Of a DNA stretch of 64,000 bases, positions 52,926 through 61,422 are shown in pieces. The stretch spans positions 4,724,501 to 4,788,500 of the forward strand of contig JAURUC010000001.1 in assembly GCA_030803735.1 (NCBI GenBank), written 5' to 3'. Position 1 is the stretch's first letter. Every line of letters starts with the position of its first letter. A program made the position numbers and the translations under genes. Below the pieces are notes generated by a model. It searched no databases. It worked only from the letters and a program-made list of their open reading frames with translations, and was not told the origin of the DNA. This stretch comes from Actinopolyspora lacussalsi (lineage in GTDB: Bacteria; Actinomycetota; Actinomycetes; Mycobacteriales; Pseudonocardiaceae).

Positions 52926-55148
52926 ATGAGCGAACAGAGCACCATCCGCTGGGAGGGTCCCGACGCCGACGGCGTCGTCGTTCTCACTCTCGACGACCCG
53001 GAGCAGCAGGCCAACACCATGAACGAGCGCTACCTGCGCTCCATGGAACAAACCGTGCAGCGGCTGGAGAACGAACGCGAGAGCATCAGCGGGGTGATCC
53101 TCACCTCGGGAAAGAGCACCTTCTTCGCCGGTGGTGACCTGCGGGAACTGATCAAGGCGCGCCCCGAGAACGTGACGCGTGCCGCCGAGAGCAGCACCGC
53201 CGCCAAGCAGCAGCTCCGCAGGTTGGAAACCCTCGGCGTGCCGGTCGTCGCCGCCCTCAACGGTACGGCTCTCGGCGGTGGCCTGGAGATCGCGCTGGCC
53301 TGCCATCACCGCGTCGCGCTGGACTCGCCCAAGGCCAGGTTCGGCTTTCCCGAGGTGAGTCTCGGCCTGCTGCCCGGTGGTGGTGGTGTCGTTCGTACCG
53401 TGCGGATGCTCGGCATAGCCGACGCGCTGCTCGGGGTGCTCACGCAGGGCCAGCGGCTGCGTCCGGAGAAGGCTCGCGAGATCGGGCTGATCGACGAGGT
53501 CGTGGACGACCGGGACGACATGCTGCGGCGCGCCAGGGAATGGATCAAGGAGAACCCGGAGGCGAGCCAGCCCTGGGATCGCAAGGGTTTCCGGATCCCA
53601 GGCGGTACCCCATCCGATCCGAAGTTCGCGGCCAACCTGCCCGCGTTCCCCGCCAACGTGCGCAAACAGCTCAAGGGCGCCGATCTGCCCGCTCCCAAGA
53701 GCATCCTCTGCGCCGCGGTGGAGGGCGCACAGGTCGATGTGGACACCGCCTTCACCATCGAGGGGCGCTACTTCGTCGAGTTGATGTGCGGGCAGACCTC
53801 GAAGAACATGAGCAAGGCGTTCTTCTTCGACCTGGAACACATCAACTCCGGTGGCAGCAGGCCGGACGGACAGCCGCAGTGGTCGGCCGAGAAGGTCGGT
53901 GTGCTCGGTGGCGGCATGATGGGGGCGGGCATCGCCTACGTCTGCGCCAAGGCGGGAATGCGGGTCGTGCTCAAGGACGTCTCCGCCGATTCCGCCGAGC
54001 AGGGCAAGCAGTACTCGGCCAAGGTGCTGGACAAGGCACTGCACAAGGGCAGGATCACCGAGCGGGAACGTGATGACGTGCTCGCCAGGATCACCGCCAC
54101 CGACCAGGCGCGAGAGCTGGAGGGCTGTGACCTCGTCATCGAGGCGGTCTTCGAGGATCCCGCGGTCAAGCACCGGGTCTACGCCGAGGCCGAGCAGTAC
54201 GTCGACAGCGACGCGCTGCTCACCTCGAACACCTCCACACTGCCGATCACCGACCTCGCGGAGGGGGCGAGCAGGCCGGAGGACTTCATCGGGCTGCACT
54301 TCTTCTCGCCGGTGGACAAGATGCCGCTGGTCGAGATCATTCGCGGTGAGCGCACCAGTGACCGTGCGCTGGCCAGGGCCTTCGACGTGGTTCGCCAGAT
54401 CAACAAGACCCCGATCGTGGTGCAGGACAGCCGGGGCTTCTTCACCAGTCGCGTGATCGGCACCTTCCTCAACGAGGGAGTGGCGATGCTGGGCGAGGGG
54501 ATACCCGCCCCCTCGATCGAGCAGGCCGCCTCGCAGGCGGGCTTTCCCGCCCCGGTGCTGCAGCTGTACGACGAGCTCACCCTCACGCTGCCCCGCAAGA
54601 TCCGGGAGGAGACCCGCAAGGCGGTCGAGGCCGCGGGCGGTAGCTGGAGCGATCACCCGGCGGATCCCGTCCTGGATCGGATGGTCGAGGAGTTCGGCCG
54701 CCAGGGGCGTTCCTCCGGGGCCGGTTTCTACGAGTACTCCGAGGACGGCAGCCGGTTGGGGCTGTGGAGCGGACTGGGCGAGCACTTCGGTACTGACGGG
54801 GTCGACCCGGAACGGATCGTGCTGCACGACCTGCGGGAACGCATGCTGTTCGTGCAGGCGCTGGAGACGGTGCGCTGCATGGACGAGGGGGTGCTCACCT
54901 CCGTGCCGGACGCCAACATCGGTTCGATCTTCGGGATCGGTTTCCCGCCCGGAACCGGGGGCGTGGTGCAGTACATGAACGGCTACGAGGGCGGACTGCG
55001 CGGTTTCGTGGCGCGTGCCCGGCAGCTGGCCGAACAGTACGGTGCCCGGTTCGAGCCCCCCGCCTCCCTGGTTGCCAGGGCCGAATCCGGTGAGGTCTTC
55101 GAGATCGGGGAACCGGACAAGGAGATCGTGGCCGCCGCCGCGGCCTGA
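52926..55148 (+). CDS. fadB: Multifunctional fatty-acid oxidation protein (hydratase/3-hydroxyacyl-CoA dehydrogenase)
   Basis: A 740-residue fusion. Residues 1-200 are an enoyl-CoA hydratase with E121 (LGGGLEIALACH) and E143 (FGFPEVSLGLLPGGGG) as catalytic acids. Residues 323-500 are the NAD-binding domain (VGVLGGGMMGAGIAYV) with the catalytic His in IGLHFFSPVDKMPL, and the C-terminal dehydrogenase domains end with FPPGTGGVVQYMNGY. Together with FadA it completes the beta-oxidation cycle. A strong hairpin terminator follows. Confidence 0.95.
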   Translation: MSEQSTIRWEGPDADGVVVLTLDDPEQQANTMNERYLRSMEQTVQRLENERESISGVILTSGKSTFFAGGDLRELIKARPENVTRAAESSTAAKQQLRRLETLGVPVVAALNGTALGGGLEIALACHHRVALDSPKARFGFPEVSLGLLPGGGGVVRTVRMLGIADALLGVLTQGQRLRPEKAREIGLIDEVVDDRDDMLRRAREWIKENPEASQPWDRKGFRIPGGTPSDPKFAANLPAFPANVRKQLKGADLPAPKSILCAAVEGAQVDVDTAFTIEGRYFVELMCGQTSKNMSKAFFFDLEHINSGGSRPDGQPQWSAEKVGVLGGGMMGAGIAYVCAKAGMRVVLKDVSADSAEQGKQYSAKVLDKALHKGRITERERDDVLARITATDQARELEGCDLVIEAVFEDPAVKHRVYAEAEQYVDSDALLTSNTSTLPITDLAEGASRPEDFIGLHFFSPVDKMPLVEIIRGERTSDRALARAFDVVRQINKTPIVVQDSRGFFTSRVIGTFLNEGVAMLGEGIPAPSIEQAASQAGFPAPVLQLYDELTLTLPRKIREETRKAVEAAGGSWSDHPADPVLDRMVEEFGRQGRSSGAGFYEYSEDGSRLGLWSGLGEHFGTDGVDPERIVLHDLRERMLFVQALETVRCMDEGVLTSVPDANIGSIFGIGFPPGTGGVVQYMNGYEGGLRGFVARARQLAEQYGARFEPPASLVARAESGEVFEIGEPDKEIVAAAAA

Positions 55149-55166
55149 TCCCGTCCTTCCGAGACG

Positions 55167-55207
55167 TGAGCGGGTCGCCTCCCTGGGCGGGGGAGGCGAC
55201 CCGCTCA
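55167..55207 (+). terminator. Terminator hairpin after fadB
   Basis: TGAGCGGGTCGCCTCC and its complement around a GGGCG-type loop, 18 bases after the fadB stop. Arms pair perfectly. No long U-run, as is common in high-GC actinobacteria. Confidence 0.8.
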
Positions 55208-55406
55208 CTTCGTCTCCGGCCCCGCTGCCGCGTCCTCGGCTTCCCCGGTCAGTTCGGGGTCTCGCACGACCACACATTCCTGGGCAACACCGGTACCGAT
55301 GCTGGAGTTCAAGATGGCTGTCCCGGTGGTCCCGGTGGTCGCGGTGCTCGTCGTCCCGACGGCCGCTCGGCTCGGGCGCGGGAGAGTCCCCGCGCCCGAG
55401 CGTCGG

Positions 55407-56276
55407 TCAGTTCAGTGGCGCGTTGCGAAGAACCTCACCGACGGGAAGGGTCCTGCCCTCGTTGAGGCTGGTTCCCTTGCCCAGTGACAGTGTCTCCGAA
55501 GGGTTCTCGACCAGGCCGGTCGCCGCGTCCCGCACCGCTCCGGACGGGTTGTCGTCCACCCGGCGAACCGTCGGGACCTGCTTCGTCGCGGGAACCACGT
55601 GTTCCACCTCGGGCAGCTCGACCGGCTTGCCGGACATCTGGAGCGGGTTGTTCTCGGCCACCTTGCCCACAGCACCGACCGGGTTGGTCAGCGGCTTGCT
55701 GTCGTAGCCCTGCGCGACGGTGGCGTCCACAGCGGTGTCCAGGGTGGACACACCTTCGTGGGTCTCACCGCGCGGTCCGACCTCCGCGTCGAGCAACTCG
55801 GCGTTATCGTTCTTCTCCCGCAACACACCGGTGTGGTCGGGCTGGACGTTGACGCCGACCTCCGGCCGGGTCTTGGTCCACTGCTCGGCTCGTGCGGTGG
55901 TGTTCGCCACCTGACCGAGCAACCTGGTCGCCTCACCCGACTGCAGTGTCGGTTCGCCGTCACGGACCTCGTCGGCGACACCGTGGCCGAGCCTGGAGAT
56001 CTCGGTGCCGACCTCCTTGACGAGGTTGGGGGCGTTCGTGCGCAGCGTGGTGTCAGCGCAGGGCATCTTCTCCCGTCCGGGGACACCACCCGGGTTCTTG
56101 CAGGTGTCCAGCGGGGCGGTGAAGTCGATCTCGTCGGGAACCTGGGAGAGGTCCGGCTTGGTGAGGTCCGGCGTCGTTGCTTCGGGGGAGTCGGCGGCTG
56201 CCACTCCCGTTCCGGCTGCGGCGAACCCCGCGGCCACAACAACAGCGTTCAACGTGCGCGTGGTCCAGGGGCGCAA
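55407..56276 (-). CDS. Secreted protein of unknown function
   Basis: A 289-residue precursor, read from a TTG because AGGAG lies eight bases upstream. Signal peptide to about residue 28 (GTGVAAADS). The mature part is acidic and hydrophilic, with two Cys (DTCKNPGG, MPCADT) that could form a disulfide, and Thr/Pro/Val-rich stretches without repeats. No family recognised; similar long polar secreted proteins are known in Saccharopolyspora-like genomes. Confidence 0.65.
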   Translation of the reverse strand: MRPWTTRTLNAVVVAAGFAAAGTGVAAADSPEATTPDLTKPDLSQVPDEIDFTAPLDTCKNPGGVPGREKMPCADTTLRTNAPNLVKEVGTEISRLGHGVADEVRDGEPTLQSGEATRLLGQVANTTARAEQWTKTRPEVGVNVQPDHTGVLREKNDNAELLDAEVGPRGETHEGVSTLDTAVDATVAQGYDSKPLTNPVGAVGKVAENNPLQMSGKPVELPEVEHVVPATKQVPTVRRVDDNPSGAVRDAATGLVENPSETLSLGKGTSLNEGRTLPVGEVLRNAPLN

Positions 56277-56423
56277 GATCAGTACTCCTTGAATCCGAGT
56301 TCACGGGCGTGGGTCGTGACACGCCGGGCGCGGCGTCCTTTCGGAGGACGCGCGTACACGTGACAATCGACCTACGCGATCGCATCGGAAGGGCACTCGT
56401 GGATCTTGAGACCTGAGCTTCTA

Positions 56424-57152
56424 CTACCCCTGATCGTGTGAAGACGATTCCGGTGAGCGGGTTGTTCGACCGAGCGGTTCCCACGTGACGGAGGTCTGTT
56501 CGGAAGACGCCGGTTCGGAGTACGCCGGTTCGGAGAACGAGCGTGCCTCGCCGGACAGGCTCGGGCCGATCAGCGCCATCAGGTGCTCGGTGGCCATCTC
56601 CGGGGTGACCTCCGGGTGATTCTCCCGCCACAGCGCCATGCGCTCGCAGGCCCCGATGATCGCTTCGGCGAAGGCCTCCATGCGGTACTCGTCGGTCTCC
56701 GGCAGCGACATGCGCAGCATGTCCGAGGTGAAACCCACCTGCTGCCTGCGGATCCCCTCCAGCTCGGTGTCCAACTCCATGCCGGGAACGGCCGATTCGT
56801 TGCGCAGCAGCGCCCAGGACTGCTTGTGGTCCTCGCCGAACCGGAAGAAGGCCAGCAGTCCGTCGTGCAGCAGTTGCTCGGGACTCTCGGCACTGGCCGC
56901 CGCGGCGGAGGTGCACTCCAGCAGTTCGCGTTTGGCCCGCTCCAGACAGGCCAGCAGCAGCCCTTCCTTGGAACCGAAGTACTCGTACAGCATCGGTTTG
57001 GACAGGCCGACGCGCTGCGCGATGTCGTCCATGGCCGCAGCCTGGTAGCCGCGCTCGGCGAACACTTCCTCCGCGATCCCCAGGATCTGCTGTTCCCGTT
57101 CGGCCCTCGACATCCGTTTGCGGCCCGAGCCCGCCCGCTGTGCGATCTCCAC
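56424..57152 (-). CDS. TetR-family regulator
   Basis: A 242-residue protein. Residues 17-65 are the TetR helix-turn-helix (ILGIAEEVFAERGYQAAAMDDIAQRVGLSKPMLYEYFGSKEGLL), followed by an all-helical ligand domain and a Ser/Glu-rich disordered tail of about 40 residues. GTG start at 57152. It is divergent from the flavin monooxygenase gene with a short region of repeats between, so it probably represses that gene and itself. Confidence 0.9.
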   Translation of the reverse strand: MEIAQRAGSGRKRMSRAEREQQILGIAEEVFAERGYQAAAMDDIAQRVGLSKPMLYEYFGSKEGLLLACLERAKRELLECTSAAAASAESPEQLLHDGLLAFFRFGEDHKQSWALLRNESAVPGMELDTELEGIRRQQVGFTSDMLRMSLPETDEYRMEAFAEAIIGACERMALWRENHPEVTPEMATEHLMALIGPSLSGEARSFSEPAYSEPASSEQTSVTWEPLGRTTRSPESSSHDQG

Positions 57153-57170
57153 GAAATCAACCCTACCGCA

Positions 57171-57195
57171 AGTAACCTACTCGTAGTAACCTACT
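57171..57195. promoter_or_regulatory. Direct repeats AGTAACCTACT in the TetR-monooxygenase divergent region
   Basis: AGTAACCTACT at 57171-57181 and again at 57185-57195, 14 bases apart. Their place between the divergent starts makes them the best candidate operators for the TetR protein. A second, weaker dyad (TACT...GGTAA) follows. Confidence 0.6.
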
Positions 57196-57237
57196 GACTG
57201 GTAAGCTCACGTCGCTTCGTTCGGGAGGTACCGGGGG

Positions 57238-58734
57238 ATGGGTAACGAACCGCGGGAACAACACAGGTACGACACCTCCGTGGTCATCGTCGGTAGCGGT
57301 TTCTCGGGATTGGGCACCGCCATCCGGCTCAAGATGGAGGGCGTCGAGGACTTCGTCCTGCTGGAGAAGTCCCGGGAGCTAGGGGGGACCTGGCGGGACA
57401 ACACCTACCCCGGGTGCGCCTGTGACGTCCCCTCCCTGATGTACTCGTTCTCCTTCGAGCAGAACCCCGACTGGTCGAGGATGTTCGCCGAGCAGGGCGA
57501 GATCGAGCAGTACCTGCGCCACTGCGCCGAGAAGTACGACGTCGAAAAGCACATCCACTACGGGGTCGAGTTCACCGGCGCGGAGTGGGACGAGCAGACG
57601 CACCGGTGGCACGTCTCCACAGCCGACGGCACCGAGTACGTGGGCAGGGCGCTGGTTTCCGGGGTGGGCGCACTGCACATCCCGAACTACCCGGACCTGC
57701 CGGGACTGGAGCGCTTCCGGGGCGAGGCCTTTCACTCGGCCGACTGGAACCACGACTACGACCTCACCGGCAAACGGGTCGCGGTGGTGGGGACCGGGGC
57801 CAGCGCGATCCAGTTCGTCCCGCAGGTCGCCAAGCAGGCGTCGAGGCTGAACCTGTTCCAGCGCACGCCGCCGTGGATCCAGCCGAAGCCGGATCGCCCG
57901 ATTCCGGCGAAACTGCGCCGCGCCTTCCGCTACGTTCCCTTCCTGCAGCGCGCCGTGCGGTTCGCCATCTACATGACGCTGGAGATACGTTCGGTGGCCG
58001 TGCTGCGCGAGCCCCGGCTGCAGCGCGTCTCGCAGTGGTTGGCCAAGCGGTTCATCCGCAAACAGGTGCACGACAAGCGTATCCGTGAGGCGGTCACCCC
58101 GGACTACTCGATGGGGTGCAAGCGGATCCTGCTCTCCAGCGACTTCTATCCCGCGCTGAACCGGTCCAATGTGGATCTCAACACGAGCGGTGTCGCCGAG
58201 GTGCGCGAGAACTCGGTGGTCGACGGCGAGGGGGTCGAACACCCGGTGGACGTGATCGTCTTCGGCACCGGATTCCACGTCACCGACGCGTTCGACCACC
58301 TGGAGATCGTCGGCAGGGGTGGCCGCAAGCTGCGGGACGCGTGGAAGGACGGCATGGAGGCGCACAAGGGGATAACGGTCTCCGGTTTCCCCAACCTGTA
58401 CTTCCTGCTCGGGCCGAACACCGGGCTGGGGCACAACTCGGTGGTGTTCATGATCGAGTCGCAGATCAACTACGTGCTCAGCATCCTGCGCCCACTGCTT
58501 CGGGGCGAGTTCACCCAGGCCGACGTGCGCCAGTCGGCCCAGGACGAGTTCAACGAGCGGATCCAGTCGCACCTCGCCGATGCCGTGTGGTCGGACGGCG
58601 GCTGCCAGAGCTGGTACCTGGACGCCAACGGGGTCAACCGCACCCTCTGGCCCGGTTTCACCTGGAACTACTGGTGGCAGACCCGCAAGGCCGATCCGAA
58701 GGACTACGAGCTCCAGCGCTCCGGGGCGCGTTGA
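57238..58734 (+). CDS. Baeyer-Villiger-type flavin monooxygenase
   Basis: A 498-residue enzyme. First Rossmann loop GSGFSG at 19-24, then FRGEAFHSADW at 160-170, whose F-x-G-x-x-x-H-x-x-x-W pattern is the Baeyer-Villiger fingerprint, and the second Rossmann loop VVGTGASA near 184-191 for NADPH. It inserts oxygen next to a carbonyl or oxidises S/N atoms; the mycobacterial relative EthA activates ethionamide and is likewise controlled by a divergent TetR-family regulator, as here. The physiological substrate is unknown. Confidence 0.88.
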   Translation: MGNEPREQHRYDTSVVIVGSGFSGLGTAIRLKMEGVEDFVLLEKSRELGGTWRDNTYPGCACDVPSLMYSFSFEQNPDWSRMFAEQGEIEQYLRHCAEKYDVEKHIHYGVEFTGAEWDEQTHRWHVSTADGTEYVGRALVSGVGALHIPNYPDLPGLERFRGEAFHSADWNHDYDLTGKRVAVVGTGASAIQFVPQVAKQASRLNLFQRTPPWIQPKPDRPIPAKLRRAFRYVPFLQRAVRFAIYMTLEIRSVAVLREPRLQRVSQWLAKRFIRKQVHDKRIREAVTPDYSMGCKRILLSSDFYPALNRSNVDLNTSGVAEVRENSVVDGEGVEHPVDVIVFGTGFHVTDAFDHLEIVGRGGRKLRDAWKDGMEAHKGITVSGFPNLYFLLGPNTGLGHNSVVFMIESQINYVLSILRPLLRGEFTQADVRQSAQDEFNERIQSHLADAVWSDGGCQSWYLDANGVNRTLWPGFTWNYWWQTRKADPKDYELQRSGAR

Positions 58735-58909
58735 GGATTCGCACGGACGTTCGATAAGCTGCGGCGGTCAGGTCGTGTGAGCCCATCCCGGCAAGCCTCC
58801 CGACCGCCGCGCGTCGGAGCGGCTCCCGCGGATTCCGCGCGGGTACGACCGGTGTCCGATACGCCGAGCGGCGAGGCGGGCGGCTGCCGTTGTCCACTCG
58901 GGAGCGTAA

Positions 58910-59743
58910 ATGTCCGAGGCCCGTGCGCTGTCCTCCGAACAGATCAGCGGCCTTCGTGAGGAACTGGACAACGGAACCACACCCACCGTGTGGTTCACCG
59001 GTTCGGCGGTCGGCGTCGACGCCGGGCGCTCCGGCAAGGTCGTCGCCATGGACGAGCCTGCGGAAGGGGAGTTCCTGCAGGTCAAACCCGCAGGATCCAA
59101 GGACGTGCTGTCCTTCTCGGCAGCCGAGGTGACCCTGGACAAGCCCGCACCGAAACGCAAGGAGACCGGTCGGGCCGCCAAGAAGAAGGGTGCCGACGAG
59201 GCTCAGCCGGACACCCCCGCCGAGCCGGCTCGAACCGGGCCGACCGCCACCACGTCCGCGGCTACGGGTGATCCGGGCGGCACGACGAACACGGCGAAGG
59301 ACTCCGGAGCGGCCGAACGCGGCACCGACACCGCGGGGACGTCGAAACGATCCGGTGGTTCAGCGTCCTCCTCGAGTGCAGGGGAACAGTCGAACAAGAC
59401 CGAGTCGACCGGTTCCAAGCGCAACGGTACTTCCCGTACGGGCGGGAGTACGTCCAAGAACAACTCCCCGCGTCGTCCCGCGGGTGCGACCATCATTCTC
59501 ACCGCGGGCGAGGACGGGCATTGGAGCGTCGAGGTCAGCAACGGTAGGAAGCGGGTACTGCGTCCGACCGACGTCCCGGCCTCCGCCGTGGGACAGGCGG
59601 CGAAAGCGCTGCACGACGACGTCGCGCAGGCGGTTGAGCCCTTGCTGGAGGCGGAGCGGGAACACCAGCGCGCCAGGGTGGAGCAGCTGCAGCGCGAGCT
59701 CGACGAGGCCCAGCGCAGGCTGGAGGAACTCGGCACCCGGTGA
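58910..59743 (+). CDS. DUF6319-like hypothetical protein
   Basis: A 277-residue protein with an N-terminal ordered part (TPTVWFTGSAVGVDAGRSGKVV), a long Ser/Thr/Gly/Lys-rich low-complexity middle (about residues 75-190) and a C-terminal part with TIILTAGEDGHWSVEVSNGRKRVLRPTDVPASAVG followed by a coiled helix (EREHQRARVEQLQRELDEAQRRLEEL). The ends look like the actinobacterial DUF6319 group; assignment from memory. The linker is variable in such proteins. Confidence 0.55.
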   Translation: MSEARALSSEQISGLREELDNGTTPTVWFTGSAVGVDAGRSGKVVAMDEPAEGEFLQVKPAGSKDVLSFSAAEVTLDKPAPKRKETGRAAKKKGADEAQPDTPAEPARTGPTATTSAATGDPGGTTNTAKDSGAAERGTDTAGTSKRSGGSASSSSAGEQSNKTESTGSKRNGTSRTGGSTSKNNSPRRPAGATIILTAGEDGHWSVEVSNGRKRVLRPTDVPASAVGQAAKALHDDVAQAVEPLLEAEREHQRARVEQLQRELDEAQRRLEELGTR

Positions 59744-59883
59744 CGGCCGGTCGCGTACCGGGCGGCGAGTGGCGTGCTCGTCGCCCGCCGCGCGGTACGC
59801 CGCCCGCCGGTTCGGTCGTGCACGGGCGGGAAGCCTGACTCGCGGAGAGGCAGTGGCGGCGGCGACGTGCACTCGAACCTACA

Positions 59884-60369
59884 ATGGGTCGCGTGAAGGG
59901 CCGTCTGCTTTCGCCGGGCTGGGTACTGCTGCACCTGGTGTTTCTCGCCGCCGTCGTCGCCACCGGCTGGCTGGGCTGGTGGCAGTGGGAACGTGCCCAC
60001 GACGCGGGGGGTAGTTTCCAGAACCTCGGATACGCACTGCAGTGGCCGCTGTTCGGTGCGTTCACCGTATTCCTGTGGTACCAGGTGATCCGGATCTCGC
60101 TCGGCAGCGCGGAGGAGGAAGCGGCCGAACCGGTCATGGCACCGGAACTGTCCGCTCCGGCTGCCGATGCCCACGAGGAGGCGGACGAGGCGGGATCGTC
60201 GCCCACGGCTGTCCCGAACCGTGTCGCCGAGGACAGCGGTCCGGAACACCCGAGACGTTCCCCGGTTCCGGAGCGCGCGCCATCGGTCACCGAGGAGGAG
60301 GATCCGCAGCTCGTCGAGTACAACCGCTATCTCGCCGAGCTCAACGCCGCCGACTCACGACACCGCTGA
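59884..60369 (+). CDS. Small conserved actinobacterial membrane protein
   Basis: A 161-residue protein with two membrane segments (residues 10-30 and 50-68). The N-terminus SPGWVLLHLVFLAAVVATGWLGWWQWER is a conserved pattern in actinobacteria, resembling the first part of SURF1-like proteins (L-G-x-W-Q-x-x-R). The second half is Glu/Pro-rich and cytoplasmic. Function unknown. The stop is followed by two palindromic elements. Confidence 0.68.
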   Translation: MGRVKGRLLSPGWVLLHLVFLAAVVATGWLGWWQWERAHDAGGSFQNLGYALQWPLFGAFTVFLWYQVIRISLGSAEEEAAEPVMAPELSAPAADAHEEADEAGSSPTAVPNRVAEDSGPEHPRRSPVPERAPSVTEEEDPQLVEYNRYLAELNAADSRHR

Positions 60370-60379
60370 TCCTCGCCCG

Positions 60380-60403
60380 CGTCGATTTCGCGAGAAATTG
60401 ACG
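60380..60403. repeat. GATTTC palindromic element, copy 3
   Basis: CGTCGATTTC and GAAATTGACG around GCGA, 11 bases after the stop of the membrane protein gene. One mismatch in the arm. Hairpin position suggests a terminator. Confidence 0.7.
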
Positions 60404-60434
60404 GAGCTCGGGGCGCGCCGCCGTACCGGGCGCG

Positions 60435-60453
60435 GCGATTTCCCACGAAATCG
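60435..60453. repeat. GATTTC palindromic element, copy 4
   Basis: GCGATTTC and GAAATCGC around CCAC, 32 bases after copy 3. Confidence 0.6.
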
Positions 60454-60532
60454 CGGCGCTGTTCGTCGGGACGGGACCATGCGGGTAAGCAGCGCGGGTA
60501 ACCCCGGTGCTTGAGTCGGATGCATCGCGAGG

Positions 60533-60608
60533 CCGGGCCGCTCGCCGCGTAGGTCGCTACCCGATGTCGAGCGTCCCCACAGCGAGAGCCGTGCGAGAGG
60601 TTCCGCCA
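60533..60608 (-). repeat. Dispersed intergenic element, copy D (inverted)
   Basis: On the minus strand it reads GGCGGAACCTCTCGC, then CTCTCGCTGTGGGG, then CTCGACATCGGGTAGCGACCTACG. The same order as copies A and B, with a different right arm. Confidence 0.65.
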
Positions 60609-60640
60609 CCCGCGTACCTACGGTCAGCCGGAGAGTTCAA

Positions 60641-61021
60641 CTAGCCGTTGAACTCGATCCGGTCGAACGTTTCACCCTGCACCACGTTGTGCGCGTTGCC
60701 GTTGAACTGGTTGACCGTCCGGTTGCCGGTGGCCCGCAGCCGCTGATGTACGGGTTCACCCACCTCGCGCAATCGTGCGCCGAACTCGGGATCGTCGTGT
60801 TCGAGTTGTTCGAGCCGTTCGGCCAGCGCAATGACTTTCGGGTGATCGGCGGGACGGTCCTCGGCGGCTTCCAGCGCCGCCCCGGTCCGCGGGTCCGCTT
60901 CGGACTTGCCTCGCACGAGCTCCCGCACCTTCGCCAGCGCCGCCGAGCCCGCGCTGCCGAGCGCCGCCGCGGCCTGCCCGGCCAGGGCCGCGGCGATGGA
61001 GTCCAGGAAGGGATCGGTCAT
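60641..61021 (-). CDS. Protein with C-terminal amyloid-signalling-like motif
   Basis: A 126-residue protein. Residues 8-33 are Ala-rich and amphipathic (IAAALAGQAAAALGSAGS), residues 60-95 are a charged helix (VIALAERLEQLEHDDPEFGARLREV). The C-terminal 25 residues (102-126) have the order NQFNGNAHNVVQGETFDRIEF, that is N-x-F-x-G, VVQG and a closing hydrophobic strand. This matches the layout of bacterial amyloid signalling (BASS/RHIM-like) motifs, where the domain before the motif is an adaptor or effector. The assignment is by pattern and needs a profile search. It stands alone; no NLR or toxin gene is beside it. Confidence 0.62.
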   Translation of the reverse strand: MTDPFLDSIAAALAGQAAAALGSAGSAALAKVRELVRGKSEADPRTGAALEAAEDRPADHPKVIALAERLEQLEHDDPEFGARLREVGEPVHQRLRATGNRTVNQFNGNAHNVVQGETFDRIEFNG

Positions 61022-61422
61022 TCGCCCAGTGTATCCATTCGGGTATCCACTGTGTTCGCGATTCGTGAGTGACACCGGTGCGATCCGTTGCGCTTCGGGA
61101 AGCTCGTGAGGTTCACCGGTGTTCGGGCAGGGGCTTTCCGGTTCGCGCGGCGGTCTTCACGAATTACCGAGCGTCGTCACACGATTCCGGTTGCTTTTCG
61201 GTGACATCACTCACCCGGACGCCTGCGTTCGAGTGGTTTTCCCCGGTGAAGTCCACTTTTTCCGGTGCGACCCGGTTACTGGCGACGTGCGGTGTGATAT
61301 CAAGTAAGCGAGCGACGACGGGGGATCCGGGATCGGTGCCCGGTCCGACCCGGCGCCACCTTTCCCTCGCGGGGTCCGGATCCAGCAGCGCCGTTGGAAC
61401 GCGGCATGCGCGCCGGGCCCCG
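61022..61422. other. Intergenic region before the penicillin-binding protein
   Basis: About 400 bases. The plus-strand frame is open throughout but lacks coding bias before about 61420; AT-richer segments near 61160-61310 are likely promoters. The divergent amyloid-motif gene starts at its left end. No gene supported. Confidence 0.4.
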
